From the NCBI GenBank assembly GCA_963580285.1, contig OY757014.1:17078334-17142333 (forward strand): a stretch of DNA of 64,000 bases, in the 5' to 3' direction. This DNA comes from Lucinisca nassula (taxonomy: Eukaryota > Mollusca > Bivalvia > Lucinida > Lucinidae). Below, one piece after another: positions 39,401 to 51,400 of this stretch (position 1 is the stretch's first letter; every line of letters begins with the position of its first letter). A program made the translations under genes and the position numbers. Under the pieces are notes generated by a model that saw nothing but the letters and a program-made list of their open reading frames with translations, was not told where the DNA came from and searched no databases.

Positions 39401-42400
39401 TAGGCTCATTTGAGGGGCAAGCCCTTGCACGGAAATCCCACAGTGCCACAGCGGGGACCTGGAGTAATCTTAGTTCCGTGTCTGGAGGAATAACAGGATT
39501 TTTAAGGGATATCTTTTTGATCTTCTATAAATTAAATGTGTGTTGTGTGTACACATTAGTATAGCCTCAGCCTGACAATTCTTATGAATAGACACAATAA
39601 ACCATTTTCAAGATCAATAAGAAAATATATTGCCCCTTAATATGCCAATCACAATCTGCTTTGTTGTCTGCTGGATACTTTTAAAATGGTCTATGAAAAG
39701 TTTATTCTTTGGAAGCAAGGAACCAAAGAACTGAAAACTGTCCGAGTGTACAAGTTTTCTGGGCCAGACTGGCTTCTTTCAGGCATCAGTAATCTCAAAT
39801 ATTTTCAAAGCTCCATGTTGGCATCCTGATCCCAAAGGATCAGAAAATATAATCTACACTATGATGAAGGACAGTAGACATTTTACAGTGACAAAACAGT
39901 CCCTTAACACCAGCTGTAGTGAAGTCAGAGATCAGAATGCAACTAGGAGCAAGTTGAACAGGATCCACACTGTTTGCCTGTATGCAAAAAATATGTTTGA
40001 AAAATTTGCAAGAAGAATCAACAGACACATAAACAGATGACATTATCTGATGCAGTTTTTCTTGGCATCTTCAGGGGATTATACCTGAAGTTATAGGGAT
40101 CCTAGGGACTCTGAAATGAGTTAAATGGTATGGCTTGGCCTAGTGGATATTAGGTCTGTCTCTTTATCTTTAGGTTTCGAACTGCTGTGGGTTAGAGCCT
40201 TGGTCGCATGTGAGATACAAAGTTCTGCAACGGAAGCAGGGCTCGAGAAAATGTCGGTTTTCCGGTTCTGAACCGATTTTGGGTTTACTGAACCGATTTT
40301 AACTGAAAAAGAAGTTTAAAAAATCGGTCCATAATTCAATAAAATCTTCAAAACATCGGTTTGAAAATTTTCGCTAAATCATTGTTGTAAAAACAAGCTG
40401 ATCGTTTGCCACTGATAATCCAAGCGTGTATATAAAATCGCCTGCAGCACAAGGTGTGAGACCGGTTCATTATCTAACTAGGTGAAAATCGGACAAGTCC
40501 ACGTCGGGTTCTTTGATCTTATCACAGCGAAATTTGACCTGTGTGCTAAAATTATTCAACCGTGAACAATGGCCTCAGGCGTTATCAGCATGCTAGCAGG
40601 GTGAGAAAATGGTCAATCAATGCAGGACATACGCTAGTTTGTTTACACAAGTCATTAATTTATGGCTTACTATAGAACCGGTATTTAAATATATAATTGT
40701 TAGCTCACCTGTCACATAGTGACAAGGTGAGCTTTTGTGATCACTTTTTGTCCGTCGTGCGTCCGTGCGTGCGCCCGTAAACAATTTCAAATAAGTATAT
40801 CTCTAATACCCCATGGTCAATCTTGATCAAATTTCATGAGAAGCATCATCAGGTAGGGGGAAAGGCTGCATAAGGTTTTTGGGCTGATCAGATTGGAATT
40901 CTGGTTGCCATGGCAACATATAGCTCCCATAGACTTACCATGGGAAAAAATTAAAATATCTTCTTCTCTGAAACCACAGGGCCCAGAGCTTAGATATTTA
41001 GCATGTATTAACGGCCAGTGGTCACCTACATAATTCCTGCCAATCATGCCCCTGGGCTCCAAATTGGCCAAGCCCCGGGGCCCCTTCGCTCTCATAGACT
41101 CATAATGGAACAAAAAGCTTCAAAAATCTTCTTCTCGGAAACCACAGGGCCCAGAGCTTAGATATTTAGCATGTAGCAACGTCAAGTGGTCACCTACATA
41201 ATTCCTGCCATTCATGCCCCTGGGGTCCAAATTGGCCACACCTCGGGGCCCCTTAGCTCCCATAGACTCATAATGGAACAAAAAGCTTCGAAAATCTTCT
41301 TCTCTGTAACCAGAGGGGCCCAGAGCTTAGATATTTAGCATGTAGCAACGGCAAGTGGTCACCTACATAATTCCTGCCAATCGTGCCCCTGGGTTCCAAA
41401 TGGGCCACGCCCCGGGGCCCCTTCGCTCCCATAGACTCATAATGGAACAAAAAGCTTCAAAAATCTTCTTCTCGGAAACCACAGGGCCCAGAGCTTAGAT
41501 ATTTAGCATGTAGCAACGGCAAGTGGTCATAATTCCTGCCGATCATGCCTTTAGGGTCCAAACGGGCCAAGCTCCGGGGCCCCTCATCTCCTATAGACTC
41601 ATAATGGAAAAAAGCTTCAAAAATCTTCTTCTCTGAAACCACAGGGCCCAGAGCTGAGATATTTGGCATGTAGCAACGGCAAGTGTTCACCTACATAATT
41701 CCTGCCATTCATGCCCCTGGGGTCCAAATTGGCCACACCCTGGGGCCCCTTAGCTCCCATAGACTCATAATGGAAATGAAAGCTTCAAAAATCTTCTTCT
41801 CTGAAACCACAGGGCCCAGAGCTTAGATATTCAGCATGTAGCATTGGCCAGTGGTCACCTACATAATTCCTGCCAACCATGCCCCTGGGTTCCAAATTGG
41901 GAACGCCCCAGGGCCCCTTCGCTCCCATAGACTCATAATGGAACAAAAAGCTTCAAAAATCTTCTTCTCGGAAACCACAGGGCCCAGAGCTTAGATATTT
42001 AGCATGTAGCAATGGCAAGTGGTCACCTACATAATTCCTGCCGATCATGCCTTTAGGGTCCAAACGGGCCACGCCCGGGGGCCCTTTGGTTCCTATAGAC
42101 TCATAATGGAAAAAAGCTTCAAAAATCTTCTTCTCAGAAACCACAGGGCCCAGAGCTTAGATATATAGTGTGTAGCAACGGCAAGTGGTCACCTACATAA
42201 ATCCTGCCAATCATGCCCTTAGGGTCCAAATGGGCCACGCCCCCGGGGCCCCTTAGCTCCTAAAGACTCATAATGGAAAAAAAGCTTCAAAAATCTTCTC
42301 CTCTGAAACCACAGGGCCCAGAGCTGAGGTATTTGGCATATAGCAATAGCAAGTGGTCACCTACATAAATCCTGCCAATCATGCCCCTAGGGTCCAAATG

Positions 42401-45400
42401 GGCCACGCCCCGGGGCCCCTTAGTTCCCAAAGACTCATAATGGAAAAAAGCTTCAAAAATCTTCTTCTCTGAAACCACAGGACCCAGAGCTTAGATATTT
42501 AGCATGTAGCAACGGCAAGTGGTCACCTTCATAATTCCTGCCAATCATGCCCTTGGGGTCCAAAAGGGCCACGCCCCGGGGCCCCTTAGCTTCTATAGCC
42601 TCATGATGGAAAAAAAACTTCAAAAAATCTTCTTCTCTGAAACCACAGGGCCCAGAGCTTAGATATTTAGCATGTAGCAATGGCAAGTAGTCACCTACAT
42701 AAATTCTGCCAATAATGCCCGTGGGGTCCAAATGGGCCACCCCCGGGGCCCCTTAGCTCCCATAGACTCATAATGGAAAAAAGCTTCAAAAATTTTCTTC
42801 TCTGAAACCACAGGGCCCAGAGCTGAGATATTTAGCATATAGCAATGACAAGTGGTCACCTACTTAAATCTTGACAATCATGCCCCTGGGGTCCAAATGG
42901 GCCACACCCTGGGACCCCCTTAGCTCCCATAGACTCATAATGGAAAAAAACTTCAAAAATCTTCTTCTCTGAAACCACAGGGCCCAGAGCTTAGATAATT
43001 AGCATGTAGCAACGGCAAGTGGTCACTCTAATATTTCCTGCTAATCATGCCCCTGGGGTCCAAATGGGCCACGTCCCGGGGCCCCTTAGCTCCCATAGAC
43101 TCATAATGGAAAAAAGCTTCAAAAATCTTCTTCTCAGAAACTGTGAAGCACAGAACTTAGATATTTAGTATCTAGCAACATAATAATAGCCAGCTACATA
43201 AATCCTGCTAACCCTGCCCCTGGGGTCAAAATTGGCCTCGCCCGAGCTCATCACCTCCAATAGACTTATAATGGAAAAAACCTTAAAAAATCTTCTTCTA
43301 TGAAACCATAAGGCCCAGAGCTTAGATTTTTAGTATGTAGCAACGTCAAGTGGCCACCTACATAAATCCTGCCAGTTATGCCCCTAGGATCCAAATTGGC
43401 CCCACCCCAGGGCTCTTTAGCTTTCATAGACTAACAATTGGAGAAACTTCAAAAATATTCTTCTCTGAAAACACAGGGCCCTTAAAATGAAAAAAAAAAA
43501 AGCAACTTAAAATGGGGAAAAAAATCTTCAATAATCTTCTTCTCTGAAACCATTAGTCCCAGAGCTTAGGTATTTAGCATGTAGGAATGTCGAGTGGTCG
43601 CCTACAAGAATCCTGCCAATCATGCCCCTGGGGTCCAAATCCTTTGGCCCCTTAACTCCAACAAACTTATAATGGAAAAAGCTTCAAACATCTTCTTTGA
43701 AACCATGAAGTACAGACCTTAGATATTTAGTATATAGCAACACAAAATGCTCGCCTACATAAATCCTGCCAACCGTGCCCTTTGGGTCAAAATTGGCCAA
43801 GCCCCAGGGCTCATTAGCTCCTATAGACTTATACTGGAAAAGACTTAAAAAAATCTTTTTCTCCAAAACCATAAGGCACAGATTTTGTTTGATTTGAGGT
43901 TTTACATCCCCGTCAACACTGTATATGTCATTTTGGAGATGTCTCTTCCAATTTTGTGGGACTTTTACCAGACATTGAGATGAAATTACATCTCAAGCCC
44001 TGTCACCCAATGAAACCAGTAGGGTTTATAAGCATGGACACCGCTTTGCCTGAGCTGAGATATTTAGCATCTAGCAATGTCAAGTGGTCTCCTACACTAA
44101 TGATTTTCTAGTACACAGGTGAGCGATATAGGGCCATTGGGCCCTCTTGTTTTTTTTTGTTTTTTTTTTCATAGGGCGAAATTTTCAATATACACCTGTC
44201 ATGTCTTGTTAAGCCTTCCAGAGAAAATGCCCTTTTTTCACCCATTCTAAACGATATTTCTATTTAAGAAATACGCTCCATTGAAACCAATAACATAAAC
44301 CACGTGTGTATTACGCCCTTGAATGAATTAAAATGAAACCGCATGACTTCATTTTCCTATCACGTGGCATCAATATCGGTCGCCGTTTGTAGACAGCGAT
44401 TTCTTTCAGGCTTGTGTAATCGTGAAATATGTATTTATATTCTTTAGATTTCGGTTCAGCCACGTAAGATTTTCAATGACTCCCGTTCGTCCATGTTTTG
44501 GTTTGAGAGTAAAGAAATGTTTTTCGATTTTTTAACCCGTTTAAAACTATTTTTTTTTTAGAAAACCGCTCTATTAAAATCAATGACATAGAACAGGTGT
44601 GTGTGTGTGTGTGTGTTACGTCCGTGACTGTATTAATGTGTATTGTGTAAACGGAAACGGTATGACATCATTTTCTGACCACGTGGCTGTAATATCGGTC
44701 GCCTTTTGTAAACAAAGCAATTTGGGCAAAATGAAGATGCGTGAAATAAGAGAAATATTTTAAAGGTTTTAAAAAGGGGAAAAAAATATAGTGACCATCA
44801 CGCTGATCTTTGACTGCACCACGCCAGCGGTCTTCATGTGCTGAGTGACCCGGATATTAGGAAAATGAAAGTAGATGAAATCTTGCATAGAAAATGAAAG
44901 TAGATGAAATCTGAACTATGTGAGCAATAATTGCTGTTTATAATCGAGATACGGGTGCTTATATTCGTTGACAAGTGTAAGAGCAATATTGGTATGTCAT
45001 TCGTTACGCTAATAACACATTTTGAAATTGCAAATCACCAAGGACTTTTACGGAAATTACCGAAACCGATCGGCAATTTCCGTAATTTTTTGGCGAATTC
45101 TGGCTGGACCGGAAGGTTGGTGTTTTTTCTCCTGTTTTGTCTACCTGATTAATGATCAGCTTAAAATAAGTGAAATAATCTTGAAAGGGCTGTAAAACCA
45201 CCAAAACAAAGAAGAAAAAAAAAGATGGCATGGCTTGTATGATTTGTTAAGTAGACTGATTGGGTCAGTGTCTCCTCTAAAGTAATCTGCTGTTTCAGGT
45301 TGAGTAATACAGCCCTCAATAATGAGTTCTTTGCCAAAGCGTGTCACGAGTGGAGAGAAAGACTTGCTGAAGGTAACTCGTTGTTTACCAAATCTGAAAG

Positions 45401-48400
45401 TATTTAGCATCTAACTGTTGTCACTAGTGTCAAATGGTACTGTATTTCGCTGTGTATAACATGCACTTGTGTATAGTACACACCAAATTTTCAGCGTCAG
45501 ATCGGCAGGAAAAAAAGCAGTTCGTATGTATAACTCAAGCCAGTTTTGCCCCGATGGCCCAGCAGGTAAAAGTTGGTCAGGACAATCCATAACTTAAAAG
45601 GTTTTGGTCCTTTGAAATGAATGTTGTAATTTAAGTTAGCCATTTATCTCACTGACATTGTCTATTGGGAAGAACCCATAAAATTCTTTTTCTCTGTTGT
45701 CACTGAACTATTCTACACTGTATATCCAATACTTCACGGTCTGTTATTTCGCGAAATCCAGTATATCGCGAATTTTCCATGGACCCCAAATTTACCATGA
45801 GCAAAAATAAAAAACAAAACATAAAAAAATGTCCAGATCGGTATATAAGTCGCGGAGGTAGTTTGCCAAGACACCCATATAATTGCGGTGGTAGTTTGCC
45901 GAGACGCTGATATAAGATGTTGTTTATCAGTCCACACTAAACTAAATGACTTTTTCATAGCTGACATTTTCACAAATGGCGTGAGTGAGTGTTCGAGTTT
46001 TACATCCCACCAACAGCTAAGGTCATACGGAGACTGGACCTAGGTATAAAGACCATCTGAAAGTCTGGAGAAGCCCGGGATCGATCCTGCGATCCCTGGT
46101 TTACAAGGCGAGAAGCGTAACCACTATACCACGGAGGCTTCTATTTTTCACAGTTGGAAGAAAATAATATAACTGACCGTAATTTCGGTATTGATTTTGC
46201 GCACATATTCAGCAGCGAAATCATTTCAATTCACACATTATGACCAAATAATCCAATTGGCTTTAGTTAGAACAGGTATTGGCAAACAATTAATCTTAAT
46301 CCCCACACTTGTCATAATTTTTGTCATAATTGAGTAATCTACTCAATTCTCAATCAGACAATGATGTCCATGCGCCCTTATGCAGAGCATACTAATCGTG
46401 ATCTATCATGCCTTCCATCTGAAAATAAAATGAAAGAAATCAAAAGACAATAAAATGATAGTTTTGTTATTGTATAGTTTTTGGGCAGACTGTAAATAAT
46501 TTTTTCCAACCACTACTTTAAACGATTCTGACCTCTGGCAAGCGAAGGGAAACAACTCATATTGCTTTAGCACTTATGGTAGTTGCACCCCTTGGCCGCC
46601 ACCGTTACAGGGAACCAGCACATCGAAAATGGTGTCCTCTTTTGTCATTTTAGCAATCACACGTTTTCAAATGCAATTTTTCAGCTGTTCTTGAATTTAA
46701 GTTAATTGGTAGACATAGTCCCCTTTGTTTGTTCTGTCATTGAGTAATTAGGGCCGCGCCTGAAAGTGTGGGTGCCCTATAGTAATCACTCTGTCTGTCT
46801 GTCTGTCCGTCCGTCTGTCCATCCACAAATTTCTGATAGTGCTGCCGGGGCCCTAGTCAGTTTCACTGACAGCTCTAGTTCTGAACCTACTTTAATGGTG
46901 AGTTGACAGGGACTTTAAACCATAAATCAACCAACCAACTTTAATGGTGAAATATGCCCGATAGCATTACTGACAGCTATTAGTGTGGATTGATAAGCGA
47001 TATCTCACCAAGCCATCACCGCGACTTGTATTGGCATCTCGGCAAACTATCGCGACTTATATAACGATCTGGATATATCACGCTAGCTGAACTTGGACCC
47101 CAAACACCGTGTTTGGAATCTACAGTGTAGTCAATAAAAAAATTGGAAGTATGGCAGTATAACATAAGGGTAAATTTCCCATTTTCTTGGTGAAAACAAC
47201 TGACAAAATACTATAAGGTTTTGCCCAATCTCGCCGTAAAAGGACATAATAGGAGTGTAACAAGGTGACATTCTAAGGGTTACATTCTTTCTATCTAGTT
47301 GAAAGACACTGACAAAATTTGGAAAAAAAGGTTTTGCCATGTCGTTTTTCTATTCAGTGCCAGATTACTACATAGATGGGGATTATTTAAGTTTGTAAAT
47401 ATATGCAGAGCTCTCTAGGTATACAAAACTATCTGTAAGTTGCTGTAGTTGACCTGAAATATATATTCAGCAAAGTGGTCCTTGTCACTAGACTTTGAGA
47501 GTTTAGGGCTTTGAAAAATTTGTGGAAAATTTTGACAGTTTCAAGTTCTGATGCATTACAAACACCGAATTTTGATCCCATATTTTGGAGTAAAAAAGTG
47601 TGTGTTACACACAGCGAAATATGGTACATGAAATTGGGATATATTTCCCTGAAAACAAAAATGTTACAATTCCCTGCATGAGTACTTACATTTTTTGCTC
47701 AACTGAGGCAAAGGCTCACAAACTGAGCTTATAGTATACCAATGGTCTGTCTGTCATCGTCTTGCCTCCACACTTTCCAACATCTCAGAAACCTCAGGGC
47801 TAGTTGACGTCATATACATTGTTTTCGCCCACCTCTGATTAACGATCGGCTCGATATGAGTGAAATAATCTTGAAAGTGCTGTAAAACCCCCAAAAATGA
47901 AACTTAGGTAGTTTTTATGTGATGTGAAACTTTTGTTTGTTTGAATTGAGGTTTTACATCTCCGTTAACTCTGTTTAGGTCATTTTTGAGACATTGCTTC
48001 CAATTTTGTGGGGTATTTACCCAACATTGAGATGAAATGACATCTCAAGCCCTGCCACCAAAACAAACCAAACCAAAAGGGTTTATGTGTGGGAACCACT
48101 TTGCCTGGGCAGGCTTAGACCCTCTCAGCAGTTTACCACCACTCATGGATGGTCTATGTGAACCTCTGTGAATGTCAAAGGTCAGTATCAGTCATTGACC
48201 TTAGCTTAAGGTCACTAAGATTGAATGGCCATCAGAATTTCAAACGTCTTCTCAGAAACCAAAGGAACAATTGGTGTCAGATTTTATGTAGAACATCTAC
48301 GCTTCATATGAAGAAAAGTTTGTATACTTGGTCCTGGTCACCAAGATGGCAGCCATGCCCATATATGGTTTTGTTTGTTTGATTTGAGGTTTAACGTCCC

Positions 48401-51400
48401 CGTCAACACTGTAAAGGTCATTTTGGAGACGTTGCTTCCAATTTTGTGGGACTTTTACCTGACATTGAGATGAAATGACATCTCAAGCTCTGTCGCCCAA
48501 TGAAACCAATAGGGTTTATTGGCATGGACGGTCCCCCTCGCACTGAGTTCCTGGACAGGCTTAGATCCTCTAAGCGGTTTACCAATACTAGTGTGTGGGC
48601 CGGATTCAGCTCTGCGTGGAAGCATCATGCAGCCCATATATTTCTTCAAGCCCCTATGGGCAGGGGCCGCCCATATATGGTAAAAACCTTTAAAAATCTT
48701 CTTCTCCAGAATCATGAGTCAGATGACCTAGAAACTTGGCAGATAATAAAAGGGACAGCAGCCCTACAATTTATATAAACAAAGGTCAAATTTGGTGCCC
48801 AAGGCATTTGAATTGGAAAAGGGTCAAACAGTGCAGTTATCCAGTTATTTTTGAAATTTAAGAAGGTCTTTAATGAAGCTCTGTGAATGTCAAAGTTCAA
48901 GGTCATTCATTGACCTTGGCTCAAGGTCATTGGGATTGAATGTCCATCAGATAATTTGTTTGATTTGAGGTTTAACGTCCCCGTCAGCACTGTATAGGTC
49001 ATTTTGGAGATGTTGCTTCCAATTTTGTGGGACTTTTACCCGACATTGATATGAAATGACATCTCAAGCTCTGTCGCCCAATGAAACCAATAGTGTTTAT
49101 AAGCATGGACAGTCCAACTCCCACCACTTCGCCTGGGCTGGCTTAGATCCTCTAAGCGGTTTACCAGTACTCATGTGAGGTCAGTTTCAGCTCTGCATGG
49201 AAGCATCATGCAGCCTATATATATCTTTAAGCCCTGATGGGTGGGGGCCGGTATGTCCATCAGATAAAAACAGATAAAACATACACTTGAATGTTTTCAC
49301 CTTTTAGATGCGGAAGAGGACTCCACCATCTTTGAGTCTGGACATGTTGACTTCTGTTGCACTGGCTTTTAACATAGTGCAATATAGAAGTCTGGGTTTC
49401 TGTCAGTATGTCATTTAATCCTTCAACAAATGAGAGCTTCATTATTGTTATTTGGTAAAGACTTGCAGCTAGGAATGTAAACTTTAATTCAAGCACTCAT
49501 TTTTGAGCTTGGTCTATATTTCACTGCACATAACATGACATCACAAAATGTCACAATATTGTCATCAGATGACAGCAGTCATTAAAATGATTGACCGCAT
49601 TATAAATCAAATCACTGAGAGTACTGGTTGGCCAATTGTCTCTGAGTGTAAAATAGTCCTTGACTGAGACTTAAACTGTACTGTTAACCCTTAAATTCCA
49701 GTTTTAAGCCAAGAGTGTAGACCCTGATCAGATGCTATTTACTATAAATAAGTTACCTGGATTTCCTACAAATCAGTGATAGTCACATGGACTTTAACAC
49801 TGAAAAAGTGTCTGTGCTTTGTAGCGCTAAAGTAAGTGTTGTCACTAAAATCCAGGCTCAGAAATGAAAGGTATGGAAGAAAAAGAATCTGTCATGGGTG
49901 TGAGGGGTAGATCAGAAAATCCGTCTCCCCACAAAAATATGCCAATTTGAATATTTATGGCATTAACCCTTTTTGTACCAAATGGAATCTTCCTCCTTAT
50001 ATAAGCCTGTAGCCCATTTCAAAATTTAGGGGTGACCGGCTGTTTTTTCTTCAAATTTTGTTTGGGAAATGGCTTAACTTTTTTGCAAACAGTGTAGGTT
50101 CTGTGGCATCTCATCTGGGCCTGCACTGTTTGCCAAGGTACCCGTTTTGGGGTTTCCGGTACAAAATGGGTTAATGATAGACAAAGTGTGTAATAGATAT
50201 TAATATAATGGGTTAATGATATATATTTTTATTTTATACATGGCAGTGAAATCAGTGCATATCTGAAACAAATAAAAGTGATATTTTCACTGTGTGAAAA
50301 TATAAATGATATTTTCACAGTTGAAAAATAACATGACCGTGTTATTTCACAGTAGCAGCCCGAACTACTTTTCTCACCAAAATTCATATATGTTATCTGT
50401 AAAATAATTCTGTAAAATACCTTAAAAAGCACTTTTTGTACTGTAAAAATGCTGTATTCAAAATGGCGATCTGTTTTTGTTTTGAAACTGACAGTTGTGA
50501 CTGTCAAAGCCAAGGAAAAATTGTGACATAATATCCGATTGATCAATTACAGAAAGTGTCCTAAAATATTATAAAATAAAAAGAAAATTTACTCTTTTTT
50601 TTTTTTCAATAAATATCAAAAATATTTCATTGAGTGTGTTGAAAACAGAATTTTCAACACATTCGATGAAATATTTTTGATATTCATCTGAATAAGTAAA
50701 TATCCTCTATATATAATTACAGGTGAATTTACTCCGGAGAATCAGCTTAGAATCAAACAAGAGGAAGAGAAAGAACAGACTAAGATTGATCCTTGGAAGG
50801 TAAGCTTCTGTTCTGTCACCTTTCCCTATCATTTTTGTTGTGCTTGCTATTGGCATGGTGTGATATAAGAGTCAAAATTTCTGTCCATTCGCATTACCGA
50901 AATGACATTAAGGGGGCAAAAATTTTGGACATTTTGACACTTGCGTAGTCATTTGTGAGTCCATCCAGATTTATTCCGTAATTTTGGTACTTAAGTGGCA
51001 AAAATTTGCTCTTACTTTGCTTGCCGCTTAAGTAGTCATTATGCCGTCGCCTAGCCACCTAAATGTCCGTTCGTGAGTACGTCCGTCCATTTGTCAAACT
51101 GTCAACATTTGTGACCACCCTAGCGTTCACCCAAATGGCCTGGTTTACTACAGGAGGGACATAGTCTTTGGCAGAATTCTTGTAACTTCTTGAAAGCGCA
51201 ATGGATACTTCTTCAGGGGAAGAAATTCTTGTCAGAAATATTTGAGTCTCAGTTGTTGACATGGATCCCATCATAATGGAAAGGATTTGTTCCTCAGGAG
51301 TAAATGCAGGAAAATTTATTTAAAGGTTGCCACAGTCAGGGAGAAAAGTCTGGAAAATGATTTTTGTCGCGCCTGCTATTAGCATGGCGCGATATAGGCG

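Larger units (their letters stand above)
45713..47130. mobile_element. Inner inverted-repeat element with long TIRs
   Basis: The ends CTACACTGTA and TACAGTGTAG are exact inverted repeats. The similarity extends inward: ATATAAGTCGCGG, AGTTTGCCGAGA and TATCAGTCCACACTAA at the left appear inverted at about 46965-47080. A SINE (45976-46143) and a minimal Helitron-like element (46750-46878) are inserted in it. Confidence 0.68.
45436..47627. mobile_element. Outer inverted-repeat element, nested
   Basis: GGTACTGTATTTCGCTGTGT at the left and the complement of ACACAGCGAAATATGGTAC at the right match at about 21 of 24 positions. It contains a second inverted-repeat element at 45713-47130. No transposase frame. 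Confidence 0.6.
47694..48950 (+). mobile_element. Degraded pearl-like element carrying SINEs
   Basis: Starts TTTTTGCTCAACTGAGGC with a weak head hairpin and has CATCTCAGAAACC and ACCAAGATGGCAGCCATGCC, shared with 14165-15330. It is interrupted by SINEs at 47931 and 48369. Confidence 0.5.

Noticed and set aside
40817..43870. Series of similar 60-95 codon minus-strand frames
   Set aside because: They recur with the 165-bp period of the array and change frame between units, so they are repeat by-products, not a gene family.
45976..46143. Possible tRNA-Thr gene
   Set aside because: The acceptor stem does not close and the sequence continues into a SINE body found again at 55297; it is a SINE.
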